A stretch of 64,000 bases of DNA from assembly GCA_030263475.1 (NCBI GenBank), contig SZPC01000005.1:114302-178301 (forward strand), read 5' to 3'. The first letter of the stretch is position 1, and each line of letters begins with the position of its first letter. Under the pieces are notes generated by a model. It did no database searches and was not told the DNA's origin. It saw only the letters and a list, made by a program, of their open reading frames with translations. Positions 1 through 9,063 of the stretch are shown here, one piece after another. Both the position numbers and the translations under genes were made by a program. Origin of the DNA: OLB4 sp002050165 (lineage in GTDB: Bacteria; Bacteroidota; Ignavibacteria; Tepidaquicellales; Tepidaquicellaceae).

Positions 1-306
1 ACCGTTATGCACAATGATAATGTTTTCATCCATGTCAAAATGCGGATGAGCATTGACATCATTCGGTTCTCCGTGAGTTGCCCACCGTGTGTGGCCAATC
101 CCGATGTTTCCAGTGAATTCAGAACTGTCAATTGCACTCTCTACTTCTGAAACTTTACCCTTCTGTTTGAAAGCAACAATTTTACTATTATTGTTTATTA
201 TCGAAATCCCAGCTGAATCATATCCCCGGTATTCCAATCTCTTCAAACCGTCAATTAAAATCTGATAGGCATTTTTTTTGCCAATATAACCTACTATTCC
301 ACACAT
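1..306 (-). CDS. glmS: Glutamine--fructose-6-phosphate aminotransferase, N-terminal part
   Basis: The first 102 residues are visible; the rest lies outside the window. The protein starts MCGIVGYIG, so Cys2 becomes the N-terminal nucleophile of the class II glutamine amidotransferase domain. Further family motifs are LEYRGYDSAG and GHTRWATHG followed by a HPHF segment. Known role: it makes glucosamine-6-phosphate from fructose-6-phosphate and glutamine, the first step towards UDP-GlcNAc for peptidoglycan and LPS. The start is fixed by the requirement for Met-Cys. No strong ribosome-binding site precedes it. About 240 bases without a gene separate it from the tRNA upstream, so it probably has its own promoter there, though I see no clear one. 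Confidence 0.95.
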   Translation of the reverse strand, partial: MCGIVGYIGKKNAYQILIDGLKRLEYRGYDSAGISIINNNSKIVAFKQKGKVSEVESAIDSSEFTGNIGIGHTRWATHGEPNDVNAHPHFDMDENIIIVHNG

Positions 307-544
307 AGAATTTTATTTTTATTTATTTAAACTTATACAAATTGTGAGTCTTTAAAAAGTAATTTCCCAATTCAGGATTAGAAAACAGTTAGTTAAAAAC
401 AGACACAGAGCCCATATAAATTCCTGAATCAGATAATAAAATTTTTTATTGGAACGGTACGAATACCAAACATACATTTCCGGTGCAAGGCATTTGAGCT
501 GATGAATTAAACAGGGAGTGAATTTAAAGGATGAGCAATTCTTG

Positions 545-628
545 TGCCGAAGGTGGGACTCGAACCCACACGAGGTTGCCCTCACATGATTTTGAGTCAT
601 GCGTGTATACCAATTTCACCACTTCGGC
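545..628 (-). tRNA. tRNA-Leu (CAA)
   Basis: The minus strand folds as a full cloverleaf of 84 bases with a seven-pair acceptor stem (GCCGAAG/CTTCGGC), discriminator A, a TTCGAGT T-loop and a long variable arm typical of leucine tRNA. The anticodon loop is CTCAAAA on a CATGA/TCATG stem, giving anticodon CAA. The 3' CCA is not encoded. Confidence 0.95.
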
Positions 629-679
629 ATATCAGGGAATAGCAATTTAACTTTACGGGATTACAATTTCAGTACAATT

Positions 680-1255
680 TTAATACGTTACCAAATTAAA
701 ATATTCCATATTAGGATTAGGTGGATTAACACGATTAAATCCCCATTTAATTACTCCGATTCCCTTCGAAAACCATATCTCCGCTGTAAATGTAATCGAA
801 AGGTTATATGATACTTTCTTTACATCCACAAATTTTTCCTCATTAACTATTAACTCCTTCATTTCCGAAACAGAAATATTCCAACCATTGGAATGCCAAT
901 AATTTCCGCTTGTTAATTTTTCTGGAGATTCAAGAAACAATAAATTCTGACCTTTTAATTCACAATAAATCTCACCGTATCGAGTAATGTAAACGTTTAC
1001 AGCCGAATCGCTTCCCCATATGAACGGGAACTTATCGAAACTGTAAATGATAGCAGAATCGTTTTCAGATTTAAACGTAACATTTACTTTTGTTAACTCC
1101 GAATCCTGTGTGCTTCTGAATCTCAAGTTCATCCTATCTTTCAATGGGAAATATTGATTGTTGAAGTTTTCAATCGATTTGATACTTGAAGAATTACAAG
1201 ATATGGAAAAAATAGACAATGCTAAGACAACAACAAAGATTTTTTTAATCTTCAT
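680..1255 (-). CDS. Small lipoprotein of unknown function
   Basis: 191 residues. A lipoprotein signal peptide is clear: Lys-rich start, hydrophobic core, then SISC lipobox with the lipidated Cys at about residue 20. The mature part is rich in beta-forming, polar residues and holds no motif I recognise. Its start overlaps the end of birA by 11 bases, so the two are translated from one message and this gene is the last of the run. It probably sits in the periplasm anchored to a membrane. No function is proposed. Confidence 0.75.
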   Translation of the reverse strand: MKIKKIFVVVLALSIFSISCNSSSIKSIENFNNQYFPLKDRMNLRFRSTQDSELTKVNVTFKSENDSAIIYSFDKFPFIWGSDSAVNVYITRYGEIYCELKGQNLLFLESPEKLTSGNYWHSNGWNISVSEMKELIVNEEKFVDVKKVSYNLSITFTAEIWFSKGIGVIKWGFNRVNPPNPNMEYFNLVTY

Positions 1256-2027
1256 AGTTTATGCTTATCTCGCCGGAATAAAATTTTTTTATTGAGTTTT
1301 CATCAAACCTTAGAATTAATGCACCGTCAACATCAATATCATCCACAACACCTGCCAAATTTTCGGAATCTTCAAAAATTTTGAACGAAACTTTTGAACC
1401 AATCAAACGGGAATGTTTCTTCCATTCCTTGATAAGAAATTCAGATCGTTTGAGATGATCCAGATAGTCATAAAAATTCTTTACAAATGAAATTATAAAT
1501 TGTTCTCTATCAGTTTTCTCACCGCTTTGAGCGAAAACTGAAGTTGCCTTATCACCAAGATTTTCATTAAACTCATTCGAGTTGAGGTTGACTCCTACGC
1601 CAATAATAAATGTTTTCCGGGGTTCACTAAGGTCTTTGACTTCTGTCAGAATTCCGGATATTTTTCGTGAATTAATTAATAAATCATTTGGCCATTTGAG
1701 AAAAAGTTTGTTTTCTAAACCCGCAGAAATACCTAATAGAGTTTTGAGCAAAATTAGAGATACGTAAAAATTGACAAGATAAATTTCATCTATAATTAAC
1801 GGAAGGTCTTTAACAATTGTGAATGTCGCATCTTCGCCGTTAGTACTATACCATATTCTGTTAAATCTGCCCCTACCGGAAAACTGGTTGTCAGTAACAA
1901 TAATCGTATCTGTTTCAACATTGTTTAATTTCGCATAATTGTTCGTAGAGTCAATTTCTTCAAGATAAATTAAATTTTTTAGAACTGAAGATTTTATTAA
2001 TTGACTTTTTAACTTCTCAATATCCAT
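1245..2027 (-). CDS. birA: Biotin--[acetyl-CoA-carboxylase] ligase
   Basis: 260 residues, a monofunctional (class I) BirA without the N-terminal DNA-binding domain. It adenylates biotin and attaches it to the lysine of the biotin carboxyl carrier protein. Visible motifs: EIDSTNNYAK near the start, the biotinyl-AMP loop GRGRFNRIW, the lysine-bearing LKWPNDLL and GVGVNLN. The loop reads GRGRFNR where the commonest form is GRGRxGR. Its likely substrate is the AccB protein encoded at 19083-19583. It lies just downstream of the serine protease gene with a two-base gap. Confidence 0.93.
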   Translation of the reverse strand: MDIEKLKSQLIKSSVLKNLIYLEEIDSTNNYAKLNNVETDTIIVTDNQFSGRGRFNRIWYSTNGEDATFTIVKDLPLIIDEIYLVNFYVSLILLKTLLGISAGLENKLFLKWPNDLLINSRKISGILTEVKDLSEPRKTFIIGVGVNLNSNEFNENLGDKATSVFAQSGEKTDREQFIISFVKNFYDYLDHLKRSEFLIKEWKKHSRLIGSKVSFKIFEDSENLAGVVDDIDVDGALILRFDENSIKKFYSGEISINYED

Positions 2028-2029
2028 GC

Positions 2030-3676
2030 TTATCTTTTTGCAGGATTAGGTCTGTTACTTCTTTTGTTTGTTCTGTTAATTTTTGATGAATCACTTTTAG
2101 AATCTTTTGCTCGTGCATTGTTAGGTTCATAGATTTTATTTTTCGGTTTATTATTCAAATCTGATGAACTTTTCAAAGGCTCATTTTTAAGCTTGCTTAC
2201 AAGAAGCGGATCTGTTTGAAAGAGCAATGCAAGATAGGCATCAACTCTCCCATGACCGTAAAACCTGTCCCAACCAGGCTTATCTTCACGCGGGTCCCCA
2301 ACCTGATCCCGTGCGGTATTTGTAATTATATCAATGAGGTCTAATCTGCTTCTGCTGTTATCCTGAGAAATGAGCAACGATGCTATTGCGCTTACAATTG
2401 CGGTTGACTGCGATGTCCCACTCCAATATACATCGTAATTATTAATGTCTTCGTAATCCAACCCATAAATTTTATTTCCCGGAGCAACTACACCAATGTG
2501 ATCACCGTAACAACTTCCACCACCCCATGTAAATCTGAGACACCTGTTATCATCCGTATCCGTTGCACCGACTGCTAAAACACCTTCGAAACTCGCCGGA
2601 TAATAATCTTTACCATCACCTTTGTTCATCATTGCCGATAAAACCAGAACTCCTTTTGAGTTTGCATAGTCTATCGCTGTTTTCAGAACCCTGGAATAAT
2701 CCTCTCCTCCCTCACTCATATTTATCACGTTTGCACCATTATCAACCGCATATTTGATTGACCTCGACCACCATATATATTCACCGTAATTGTCATCACT
2801 CAGATTCTTGCAGTTCATTAATTGTGCATTTTGATCAATACCGGCGAAGCCGATAAGGTTATTTGTTTCAGCTCCGATTACAGACGCAATGTTTGTACCG
2901 TGTCCGAACCCATCGTAATTGTTTTTTGAATCGTACGCAAAGTCCCAACCCTTATGATCATCAGTATATCCGTTCCGATCATCGTCAATACCGTTGTTCG
3001 GTATTTCACCTTCGTTGATCCAGATTCTGTTCCTTAACTCCGGATGGTCGTCTCTTATCCCGGAATCTAAAATCGCAACAATTACTTGTTCCGAACCTTT
3101 TTCAATTTCCCAGGCATTTAACATATTGATATCCGCACCGGGTATTGAGATCGTACTACTGCTTGATTGAATTGAACCATCGTTATTCAAATACCATTGC
3201 TTGTGAAAGTATCTATCGTTGGGAATTTTTTCTTGAAGTGAAAAAGCCGTAACATAATCAGTCCCCTTAACACCTGCTGCAATTCCGATATAGTTTGGTT
3301 CTGCAAATTCAATAATATCTTCAGTACCGATTTCGCTTATCGCATCTTCAATTCTATTTACACTACCTCCATCTATTGTAACAACATAAATTCTGTCCAT
3401 TTCCAGTTTAGAATAAAGATCTCTATCACCATTAAAAATCCCGAATACCAACTTGATTGATTTAACATTAAATTCTGAAAATTTTTCATCGAGCGATGCT
3501 ATACCGGTGTTAAGCAATATTTCCCCGGTCGCCTCAGAAACCTTCAGGGGTTTGTTTGTCTTTATGAAGAAACTCACTGTTGAAAAATTTGTTAACCTTT
3601 TATCCGACCCCGCCATTTCGTTTACAGGTAAACTAACTGAAGCGCAAATTAAAAAAATGAAAATTAATTTTCTCAT
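2030..3676 (-). CDS. Secreted subtilisin-like serine protease (S8 family)
   Basis: 548 residues from the chosen ATG at 3676, which gives a clean signal peptide (MRKLIFIFLIC...); an ATG 27 bases upstream would overlap the preceding gene and place extra residues before the signal. The S8 catalytic triad is intact: Asp204 in AILDSGIRDDHPEL, His259 in GFGHGTNIASV and Ser422 in SGTSQSTAIVSA. Residues about 25-150 form a propeptide-like region. The C-terminal 55 residues are a Lys/Asn/Ser-rich, probably disordered tail without a T9SS sorting domain. Likely exported to periplasm or outside. It follows the barrel gene by seven bases, so the two are probably cotranscribed. Confidence 0.9.
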   Translation of the reverse strand: MRKLIFIFLICASVSLPVNEMAGSDKRLTNFSTVSFFIKTNKPLKVSEATGEILLNTGIASLDEKFSEFNVKSIKLVFGIFNGDRDLYSKLEMDRIYVVTIDGGSVNRIEDAISEIGTEDIIEFAEPNYIGIAAGVKGTDYVTAFSLQEKIPNDRYFHKQWYLNNDGSIQSSSSTISIPGADINMLNAWEIEKGSEQVIVAILDSGIRDDHPELRNRIWINEGEIPNNGIDDDRNGYTDDHKGWDFAYDSKNNYDGFGHGTNIASVIGAETNNLIGFAGIDQNAQLMNCKNLSDDNYGEYIWWSRSIKYAVDNGANVINMSEGGEDYSRVLKTAIDYANSKGVLVLSAMMNKGDGKDYYPASFEGVLAVGATDTDDNRCLRFTWGGGSCYGDHIGVVAPGNKIYGLDYEDINNYDVYWSGTSQSTAIVSAIASLLISQDNSRSRLDLIDIITNTARDQVGDPREDKPGWDRFYGHGRVDAYLALLFQTDPLLVSKLKNEPLKSSSDLNNKPKNKIYEPNNARAKDSKSDSSKINRTNKRSNRPNPAKR

Positions 3677-3683
3677 AATATAT

Positions 3684-4418
3684 TTAAAAGTAAAATGAAA
3701 CACCGAACGTTAATCTCAGTCCGTCGAGAAATATTCTTGAGCTATAACTCTTTTCTATATTATATGTGTTCCCTTCTATAATAAATTCATCTTTGGGGAA
3801 TTCCGTACTCACCTCATACGAACCTTCTCTGAACCTCACTTCAAATCCTGCTGAAATGTCATTTAAAAATGAGTATTGAATTCCACTCAGAACATGAAAA
3901 CTAAAACCAGGTTTTTTTGAAATTGTTTCTGATTCTGTGCCAAGTACTTTTCTTTTCCAGTTACCAAAGTACACCCCAGATCCGCCACCGAGATAAATAT
4001 TCAGGTCATCACTTAGATATGGAATATTGAATAATACAGAAAGTTCAACCGGAATTACTTCAAGTGTTTCCGTTAACCTCGCCCGTATTGACGGTCCGTT
4101 GACTGATTGAATGTAAATTGAATTCTGATCATCAATGATACTAATGTACTCTACACTCAACGCGATTGATAAATTATCCCCCGGTAGATTAGTTTTTATC
4201 ACTCCAGAATATCCATAACCGCCGCCTATATCCACAATAATGTTGCGTTCGAACTCAGATGGACTGAATGCATACAATTGAATAGACGCTGATGATACAT
4301 AGTTAACTTGCGCAGTTAACGAAAAATTTTTAAGGAGCGGTTGATAACTGATATCCTGCGAAAATATCTTTTCCGCTGAAACAAATATTAACAGCATCAT
4401 GGATAAATAACTATTCAT
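3684..4418 (-). CDS. Outer-membrane beta-barrel protein, function unknown
   Basis: 244 residues with a cleavable signal peptide ending near FSQ and alternating hydrophobic/polar beta strands through to a C-terminal VSFYF, the aromatic end usual for outer-membrane barrels. GGGYGYSG and LGGGSGVYFGNW are glycine-rich turns typical of such porin-like proteins. It resembles the general outer-membrane beta-barrel (OmpW/OprF-like) type; nothing more specific is supported. It is first in a run with the serine protease and birA, under a good promoter at 4449-4477. Confidence 0.75.
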   Translation of the reverse strand: MNSYLSMMLLIFVSAEKIFSQDISYQPLLKNFSLTAQVNYVSSASIQLYAFSPSEFERNIIVDIGGGYGYSGVIKTNLPGDNLSIALSVEYISIIDDQNSIYIQSVNGPSIRARLTETLEVIPVELSVLFNIPYLSDDLNIYLGGGSGVYFGNWKRKVLGTESETISKKPGFSFHVLSGIQYSFLNDISAGFEVRFREGSYEVSTEFPKDEFIIEGNTYNIEKSYSSRIFLDGLRLTFGVSFYF

Positions 4419-4448
4419 TAACTCAATATATGAAAATTACTTTTGAGT

Positions 4449-4477
4449 TAAATAGGATAATTCAGTATCACATTCAA
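4449..4477 (-). promoter_or_regulatory. Promoter for the barrel-protease-birA run
   Basis: On the minus strand TTGAAT (4477-4472), a 17-base spacer and TATTTA (4454-4449) precede the ATG at 4418. The layout matches the other promoters in the window. The -35 element abuts the T-run of the ppiD terminator. Confidence 0.5.
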
Positions 4478-4481
4478 AAAA

Positions 4482-4500
4482 AAAGCGGCATAGCCGCTTT
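4482..4500 (-). terminator. Intrinsic terminator of ppiD
   Basis: An eight-pair stem (AAAGCGGC/GCCGCTTT) with a three-base loop is followed on the minus strand by a T-run. It lies 24 bases past the ppiD stop codon. Confidence 0.9.
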
Positions 4501-4523
4501 AATTAAATTTCTAAAACTAAATT

Positions 4524-6668
4524 TTAATTATAAAAAATATCCCTGTTATCAGTAATGTCTGCCTTACTTTGCAAACCTGAGAGCCAATCCTGAACAGCAC
4601 GTTGCTGGCGTTCCATAAATAAATTGTGCCTGATTGTTTTCACCTTCTCTCTGAAATCCTGCTCGTTAAACGGTGTAATATTATTCATCTTCACAATGTA
4701 AACCCCCTTAGTGCCGAATATCGGTTCAGATAAATCTCCGTTCTTCATATTAAAAACAATAGTGCCAAAAACAAAATCCTGTCCAATCTGAGAAGGTAAA
4801 TTTTGTTGTAAAACACTATCAGCTTTTTGAACTTGCATACCTGGCTTAATTTGTTCGATGGAACTTAAATTCCCACCCTGAATCTTTGACCGAATGTCCT
4901 TTGCCTCAGCCATTAGTATATTCATCTTATTTTTGAAATCTACCTTTGGCTTGATTAATGTTACTTTGACTGAATCGTAGTTTTTGTAACCTTCACTTAT
5001 CTTTTCCACGATCTGATAAACACCGTATCCCTTTTGAGTCTTAATCGGATTTGCGACTTCACCGACATTCCCCTTCAATCCAAATTCAATAATTTTCTTG
5101 TTTTGTCCTAACCCAGGTACAGTACCATCTTTCGTAATCTCCGGTGAAATGAGCACTGTAACTTTTTCACGTTTCGACACGCTGTCAATATTTTCACCAT
5201 TTTGTAATACATTAAAAATATTTTCAGCTTGTTGTCTGTAAATTCCTTTAGTTTTAGAACCGGGACTAACAACCTCCTTTATTTCCGCAAATCTAAATTC
5301 CTTGTTACTCTTTCCTTCAATTTTTATAATATGATAACCGAAGGATGTTTTCACCGGTCCGACAATTGATCCTACACTTCCACTGAAGGCAGCGTTTTCA
5401 AACTCCGGTACCATCGCACCCTTACCGAACCAACCAAGGCTTCCTTTGTTTTCCTTAGCGGTAGGATCTTGAGATTCATTTTGTGCTATCGTACTGAAAT
5501 CCTCACCGGCCTTTACCCTTGCCAAAACGTCTTCCGCCTTTTTTCTGGCAGCTTCTTCACCGGCATCAAGGTTGAACAATATATGCGAGGCTTTTACGAA
5601 CTGTTCCTCACCCTCCCTCGATTCTAATAACCTGACTATTTTTATCCCGTCATTATCAATGATTACATCGGATACATCACCTGGAGAAGCGGAGTTTAAG
5701 AACTCAAGCGCACCTTTGGATATTTTTGATGGATTTTGAAATGCACCGTTATAAGGAGTTTTTGAGTTTTGGTTTACAAATTTAATCAGTGCTGAATCCT
5801 CTTCCGACACATTCTTGAAATCTTCAATATATCCCTCTACTAATTTTTTGACTGACATCGTATCATCTGCTGTTGGAACTTCGTTGAGTAAAATATATTT
5901 AAATTTTACCGCCTCGGGCTGCTTGAATTCATTTTTATTTTCTTCATAATATTTCTTCATTTGCTCCTCTGTAGCTGCAAATAAACTCGAATCCGTTATT
6001 GTGCTCGGATCAAAAAATACATACTCGAAATTTGCAAATATATTATCGTTTTTATATTTCTGCAGAATATCATCGTAAGTAATAATTATGGAATTGGAGA
6101 TTACCGTTTGCAATTTTTGTGACAACAGAGTTTCCCTCATATATTTTTCGACCTGAACCCAAAATGCAGTAGCTTCAGGTGTTTTCATGGTTAACGCTTG
6201 TTGATAAAATGCAACGTTGAAATTTCCGGTTGAGTCAATAAAATTTTGCTTTACAGGTTGTGGTAACTCGTCAGGTCTGTTGTAAATAATATCCAAAATC
6301 TCATTGTCTGAAACCGTAATTCCAAGCCGGTTGATCTCTTGCCGAACAAGTACCTGCTGTACCATTTGATTCCATACACTCTCCCTTATCTGATTCATGG
6401 TATTTTCATCAATATCCTGTTGCGGGTTTTGTTGTCTCATTTGTTCAACTTGCATCTGTACCTGCTGTTCGAACTCCTGATACTTTATTTCTTCATCGTT
6501 TATTTTTCCAAACACATAAGTTTCACCTTGCAGACCGAGATAATTCATCCCCCATTCAAATATAATAGTTGCAAGGAAAGCTACAATCAGGATTATAATA
6601 ATGACCGGCATCTTATCCCGCATCTTATTCATAATACCTGTTTGATGATGAACCTTTTTATTTGCCAT
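4524..6668 (-). CDS. ppiD: PpiD/SurA-like periplasmic peptidyl-prolyl isomerase
   Basis: 714 residues. One N-terminal membrane anchor (about residues 20-43), then a SurA/PpiD-type N-terminal chaperone region with long Gln-rich helices, then a parvulin (PpiC) domain at about 350-455 marked by KASHILFNL, GSLGWFGKG, FENAAFS and GYHIIKIEG. A second, degenerate parvulin-like segment follows (about 550-680, with GDLSEPIFG and GVYIVKM). Known role of the family: membrane-anchored folding helper at the exit of the Sec channel. SecD and SecF are encoded at 11.7-14.7 kb and SecY at 45-46 kb in this window. It stands alone with a terminator directly after it. Confidence 0.88.
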   Translation of the reverse strand: MANKKVHHQTGIMNKMRDKMPVIIIILIVAFLATIIFEWGMNYLGLQGETYVFGKINDEEIKYQEFEQQVQMQVEQMRQQNPQQDIDENTMNQIRESVWNQMVQQVLVRQEINRLGITVSDNEILDIIYNRPDELPQPVKQNFIDSTGNFNVAFYQQALTMKTPEATAFWVQVEKYMRETLLSQKLQTVISNSIIITYDDILQKYKNDNIFANFEYVFFDPSTITDSSLFAATEEQMKKYYEENKNEFKQPEAVKFKYILLNEVPTADDTMSVKKLVEGYIEDFKNVSEEDSALIKFVNQNSKTPYNGAFQNPSKISKGALEFLNSASPGDVSDVIIDNDGIKIVRLLESREGEEQFVKASHILFNLDAGEEAARKKAEDVLARVKAGEDFSTIAQNESQDPTAKENKGSLGWFGKGAMVPEFENAAFSGSVGSIVGPVKTSFGYHIIKIEGKSNKEFRFAEIKEVVSPGSKTKGIYRQQAENIFNVLQNGENIDSVSKREKVTVLISPEITKDGTVPGLGQNKKIIEFGLKGNVGEVANPIKTQKGYGVYQIVEKISEGYKNYDSVKVTLIKPKVDFKNKMNILMAEAKDIRSKIQGGNLSSIEQIKPGMQVQKADSVLQQNLPSQIGQDFVFGTIVFNMKNGDLSEPIFGTKGVYIVKMNNITPFNEQDFREKVKTIRHNLFMERQQRAVQDWLSGLQSKADITDNRDIFYN

Positions 6669-6743
6669 TACTTTAGGTATTCTCCCTCAATATGATTTCA
6701 ATTAAATGAAACTTTTAAACTAATTTTTTTGACCTCTAAAATC

Positions 6744-6773
6744 AATGTAGTAAAACCAGCAAACCTTTTTCAA
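6744..6773 (-). promoter_or_regulatory. Possible ppiD promoter
   Basis: Minus strand TTGAAA (6773-6768), an 18-base spacer and TACATT (6749-6744). The -35 overlaps the last bases of galE. It departs from the 17-base spacing seen elsewhere, so support is modest. Confidence 0.3.
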
Positions 6774-7792
6774 TTCTTGACATTACTGATTCGCTTTTGC
6801 CAGTTCCAGGCGGTAAGCAACATATTTTCCAAATCTCGCTCCGCCCTCCAACCAAGAATTTCATTTGCTTTTTTTGTATCAGAGTAAATAGAGATAACAT
6901 CTCCTGCACGACGTGGACCGATTTTGTAATTGAGCTTTCTTTCTGTAACTTTTTCAAAAACATTTATGATCTCCATTACTGAATTTCCCCGACCTGTACC
7001 AAGATTGAAAATCTCAGGATTCTCAACCGTAGCGTTATCAATCAATCTTTGAACTGCTATCACATGAGCCTTTGCGATATCAACAACGTGAATATAGTCA
7101 CGAATATTTGTCCCGTCCGGAGTCGGATAGTCGTTCCCATTCACTGTTAAAATTTCTCTCTCACCTGCAGCTGTTTGTGTTATATACGGGACAAGATTAT
7201 TTGGCACACCTATAGGTAATTCGCCAATTAAAGCTGAATCATGTGCTCCTATTGGATTGAAATATCTCAACGCTATTGATTTTAGCTTAGTTGCTGCGGA
7301 CAAGTCGTTCAAGAACCTTTCACCGCATTGTTTTGTGTAACCGTACGGTGATTCAGCTTCTTTTACCGGACTCAATTCAGTTACGGGTAATTCTTCCGCC
7401 TGACCGTAAACTGTGCACGATGACGAAAACACTATGTTCAAAACATTTGAACCTATCATTACATCGAGAAGATTGATAAACCCAAGTATATTGTTCCTGT
7501 AATAAAGCATTGGATCAATTACTGATTCACCAACTGCTTTCAATGCCGCAAAATGAATAACTGAACTTATGTCTCCGTTATATTCAAATACCTTCTTTAG
7601 TGAAATCTTATCCGTAATATCTACCTGATGAAATTCAGGTCTGACACCTGTAATAGATTCAATCCCGTTCAATACTTCTATATTTGAGTTCGATAGATTA
7701 TCGAGTACAATCACTTTAAAACCTGAGTTCAGGAGTTCAACTACAGTATGCGATCCGATATAACCGGTTCCGCCTGTTACTAATATTTTCAT
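6770..7792 (-). CDS. galE: UDP-glucose 4-epimerase
   Basis: 340 residues, the usual length. The extended short-chain dehydrogenase fold is shown by the NAD-binding TGGTGYIGSHT at the N terminus and the catalytic SPYGYTK (Tyr-x3-Lys) near residue 150, with FSSSCTVYG before it. It interconverts UDP-glucose and UDP-galactose (or the N-acetyl forms) for surface polysaccharides. It overlaps purD by four bases and is the last gene of a run with purD and a glycosyltransferase, which supports a role in supplying sugar nucleotides. Confidence 0.95.
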   Translation of the reverse strand: MKILVTGGTGYIGSHTVVELLNSGFKVIVLDNLSNSNIEVLNGIESITGVRPEFHQVDITDKISLKKVFEYNGDISSVIHFAALKAVGESVIDPMLYYRNNILGFINLLDVMIGSNVLNIVFSSSCTVYGQAEELPVTELSPVKEAESPYGYTKQCGERFLNDLSAATKLKSIALRYFNPIGAHDSALIGELPIGVPNNLVPYITQTAAGEREILTVNGNDYPTPDGTNIRDYIHVVDIAKAHVIAVQRLIDNATVENPEIFNLGTGRGNSVMEIINVFEKVTERKLNYKIGPRRAGDVISIYSDTKKANEILGWRAERDLENMLLTAWNWQKRISNVKN

Positions 7793-9063
7793 AATCCTTT
7801 TTTCCCTATATCTTTTCGGAAATACATTTTTTCAAATTTGATTTTTTCAATACAATTATAAGCTTTTTTTATTGCTTCATGAAGAGAATCTTCAGTTGCA
7901 GTAACCGAAAGTACTCTCCCGCCATTTGTTACAACCCCGTCACCTGATAGCTTCGTACCTGCGTGAAATATTTTACATCCGGTTGTTTCATCCAGCCCGG
8001 AGATTCTTTTGCCCTTTTCATAATCTCCGGGATATCCTCCGGAAACAGCAACAACATTGCAAGCAGACTTACTATTGCAAACTAATTCATAGTTTTTGAT
8101 TTCCTCATTTTCGGATGCGACCAATAACTGAAGGAAGTCGCTTTCAATTAATTGAAGCACTGCCTGAGTTTCCGGATCACCGAAACGGCAATTAAATTCA
8201 ATTACATACGGGTTGTTATTTTCATCTATTAATAAACCGCAATACAGACATCCCTTATACACAATCCCTGATTTGTTCAGCGATTCTAAGGTTTTTCTTA
8301 TTATTTTATCTTCAATTTTTCGCATTAACTCTGCGGTTACCACCTTAGATACAGGAGTGTAAGCCCCCATTCCACCCGTATTCGGACCAATATCATTTTC
8401 ACCAATTCGTTTATGGTCCTGAGCTACCGGCAATACAATGTAATCAAGGCCATCCGTTACGGCAAAAACGGAAATTTCCTCGCCTCTCAGAAAACTTTCA
8501 ACTATAAAGCGCTCACCCGCGATTGAATGAACTTTTTGATTTACAAGTGAATCAATGTATCTTAGAGATTCCGGTTCAGACTCAGAGATTACTACTCCCT
8601 TACCGGCGGCAAGCCCGTCAGCCTTAATCACGACCGGATGTGATAAATGCCTTATGTAATTCAGCGCTTCATTAAAACTTTCTTTCCCGAACGCCCGAAA
8701 ATCCGCAGTGGGAATTCCCGCTTCCTTCATAAGTTCTTTTGCAAATATCTTGCTTGATTCAATCATTGCGGCAGTACTACCCGGACCAAAAATTTTCAAA
8801 CCGTTGGATCTGAATAAATCCGTTATTCCAAGCGCTAATGGTTGTTCCGGTCCGACAACGGTAAAATCAATTCCCTTCTCAATTGCAAATTTCAAAAGTA
8901 AATTTAAGTCGGATGGCTTAATATCTACGCCATGACCGAGCGTTTCCATACCGGCATTAGGACGGGTAAAATATAAAATTCCTTTGTAAAAGGATTGAGA
9001 GTTGCTTATCTTTTCTGCAATCGCATGCTCCCTGCCACCGTTTCCAATTATAAATACTTTCAT
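7789..9063 (-). CDS. purD: Phosphoribosylamine--glycine ligase
   Basis: 424 residues, normal for GARS. It forms glycinamide ribonucleotide in de novo purine synthesis. Family motifs: IGNGGREHAIA at the N terminus, VVGPEQPL, KADGLAAGKGVV in the ATP-grasp region, PNTGGMGAYTP and EFNCRFGDPETQ. Its ATG shares one base with the stop of the upstream glycosyltransferase (TGATG), and its end overlaps galE by four bases, so the three are translationally coupled. The other purine gene in the window, purA, is 6 kb away under separate control. Confidence 0.97.
   Translation of the reverse strand: MKVFIIGNGGREHAIAEKISNSQSFYKGILYFTRPNAGMETLGHGVDIKPSDLNLLLKFAIEKGIDFTVVGPEQPLALGITDLFRSNGLKIFGPGSTAAMIESSKIFAKELMKEAGIPTADFRAFGKESFNEALNYIRHLSHPVVIKADGLAAGKGVVISESEPESLRYIDSLVNQKVHSIAGERFIVESFLRGEEISVFAVTDGLDYIVLPVAQDHKRIGENDIGPNTGGMGAYTPVSKVVTAELMRKIEDKIIRKTLESLNKSGIVYKGCLYCGLLIDENNNPYVIEFNCRFGDPETQAVLQLIESDFLQLLVASENEEIKNYELVCNSKSACNVVAVSGGYPGDYEKGKRISGLDETTGCKIFHAGTKLSGDGVVTNGGRVLSVTATEDSLHEAIKKAYNCIEKIKFEKMYFRKDIGKKGL

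Noticed and set aside
352..600. Minus-strand open frame between tRNA-Leu and glmS
   Set aside because: It starts inside the tRNA and its product has no protein-like pattern; the stretch is best seen as non-coding.
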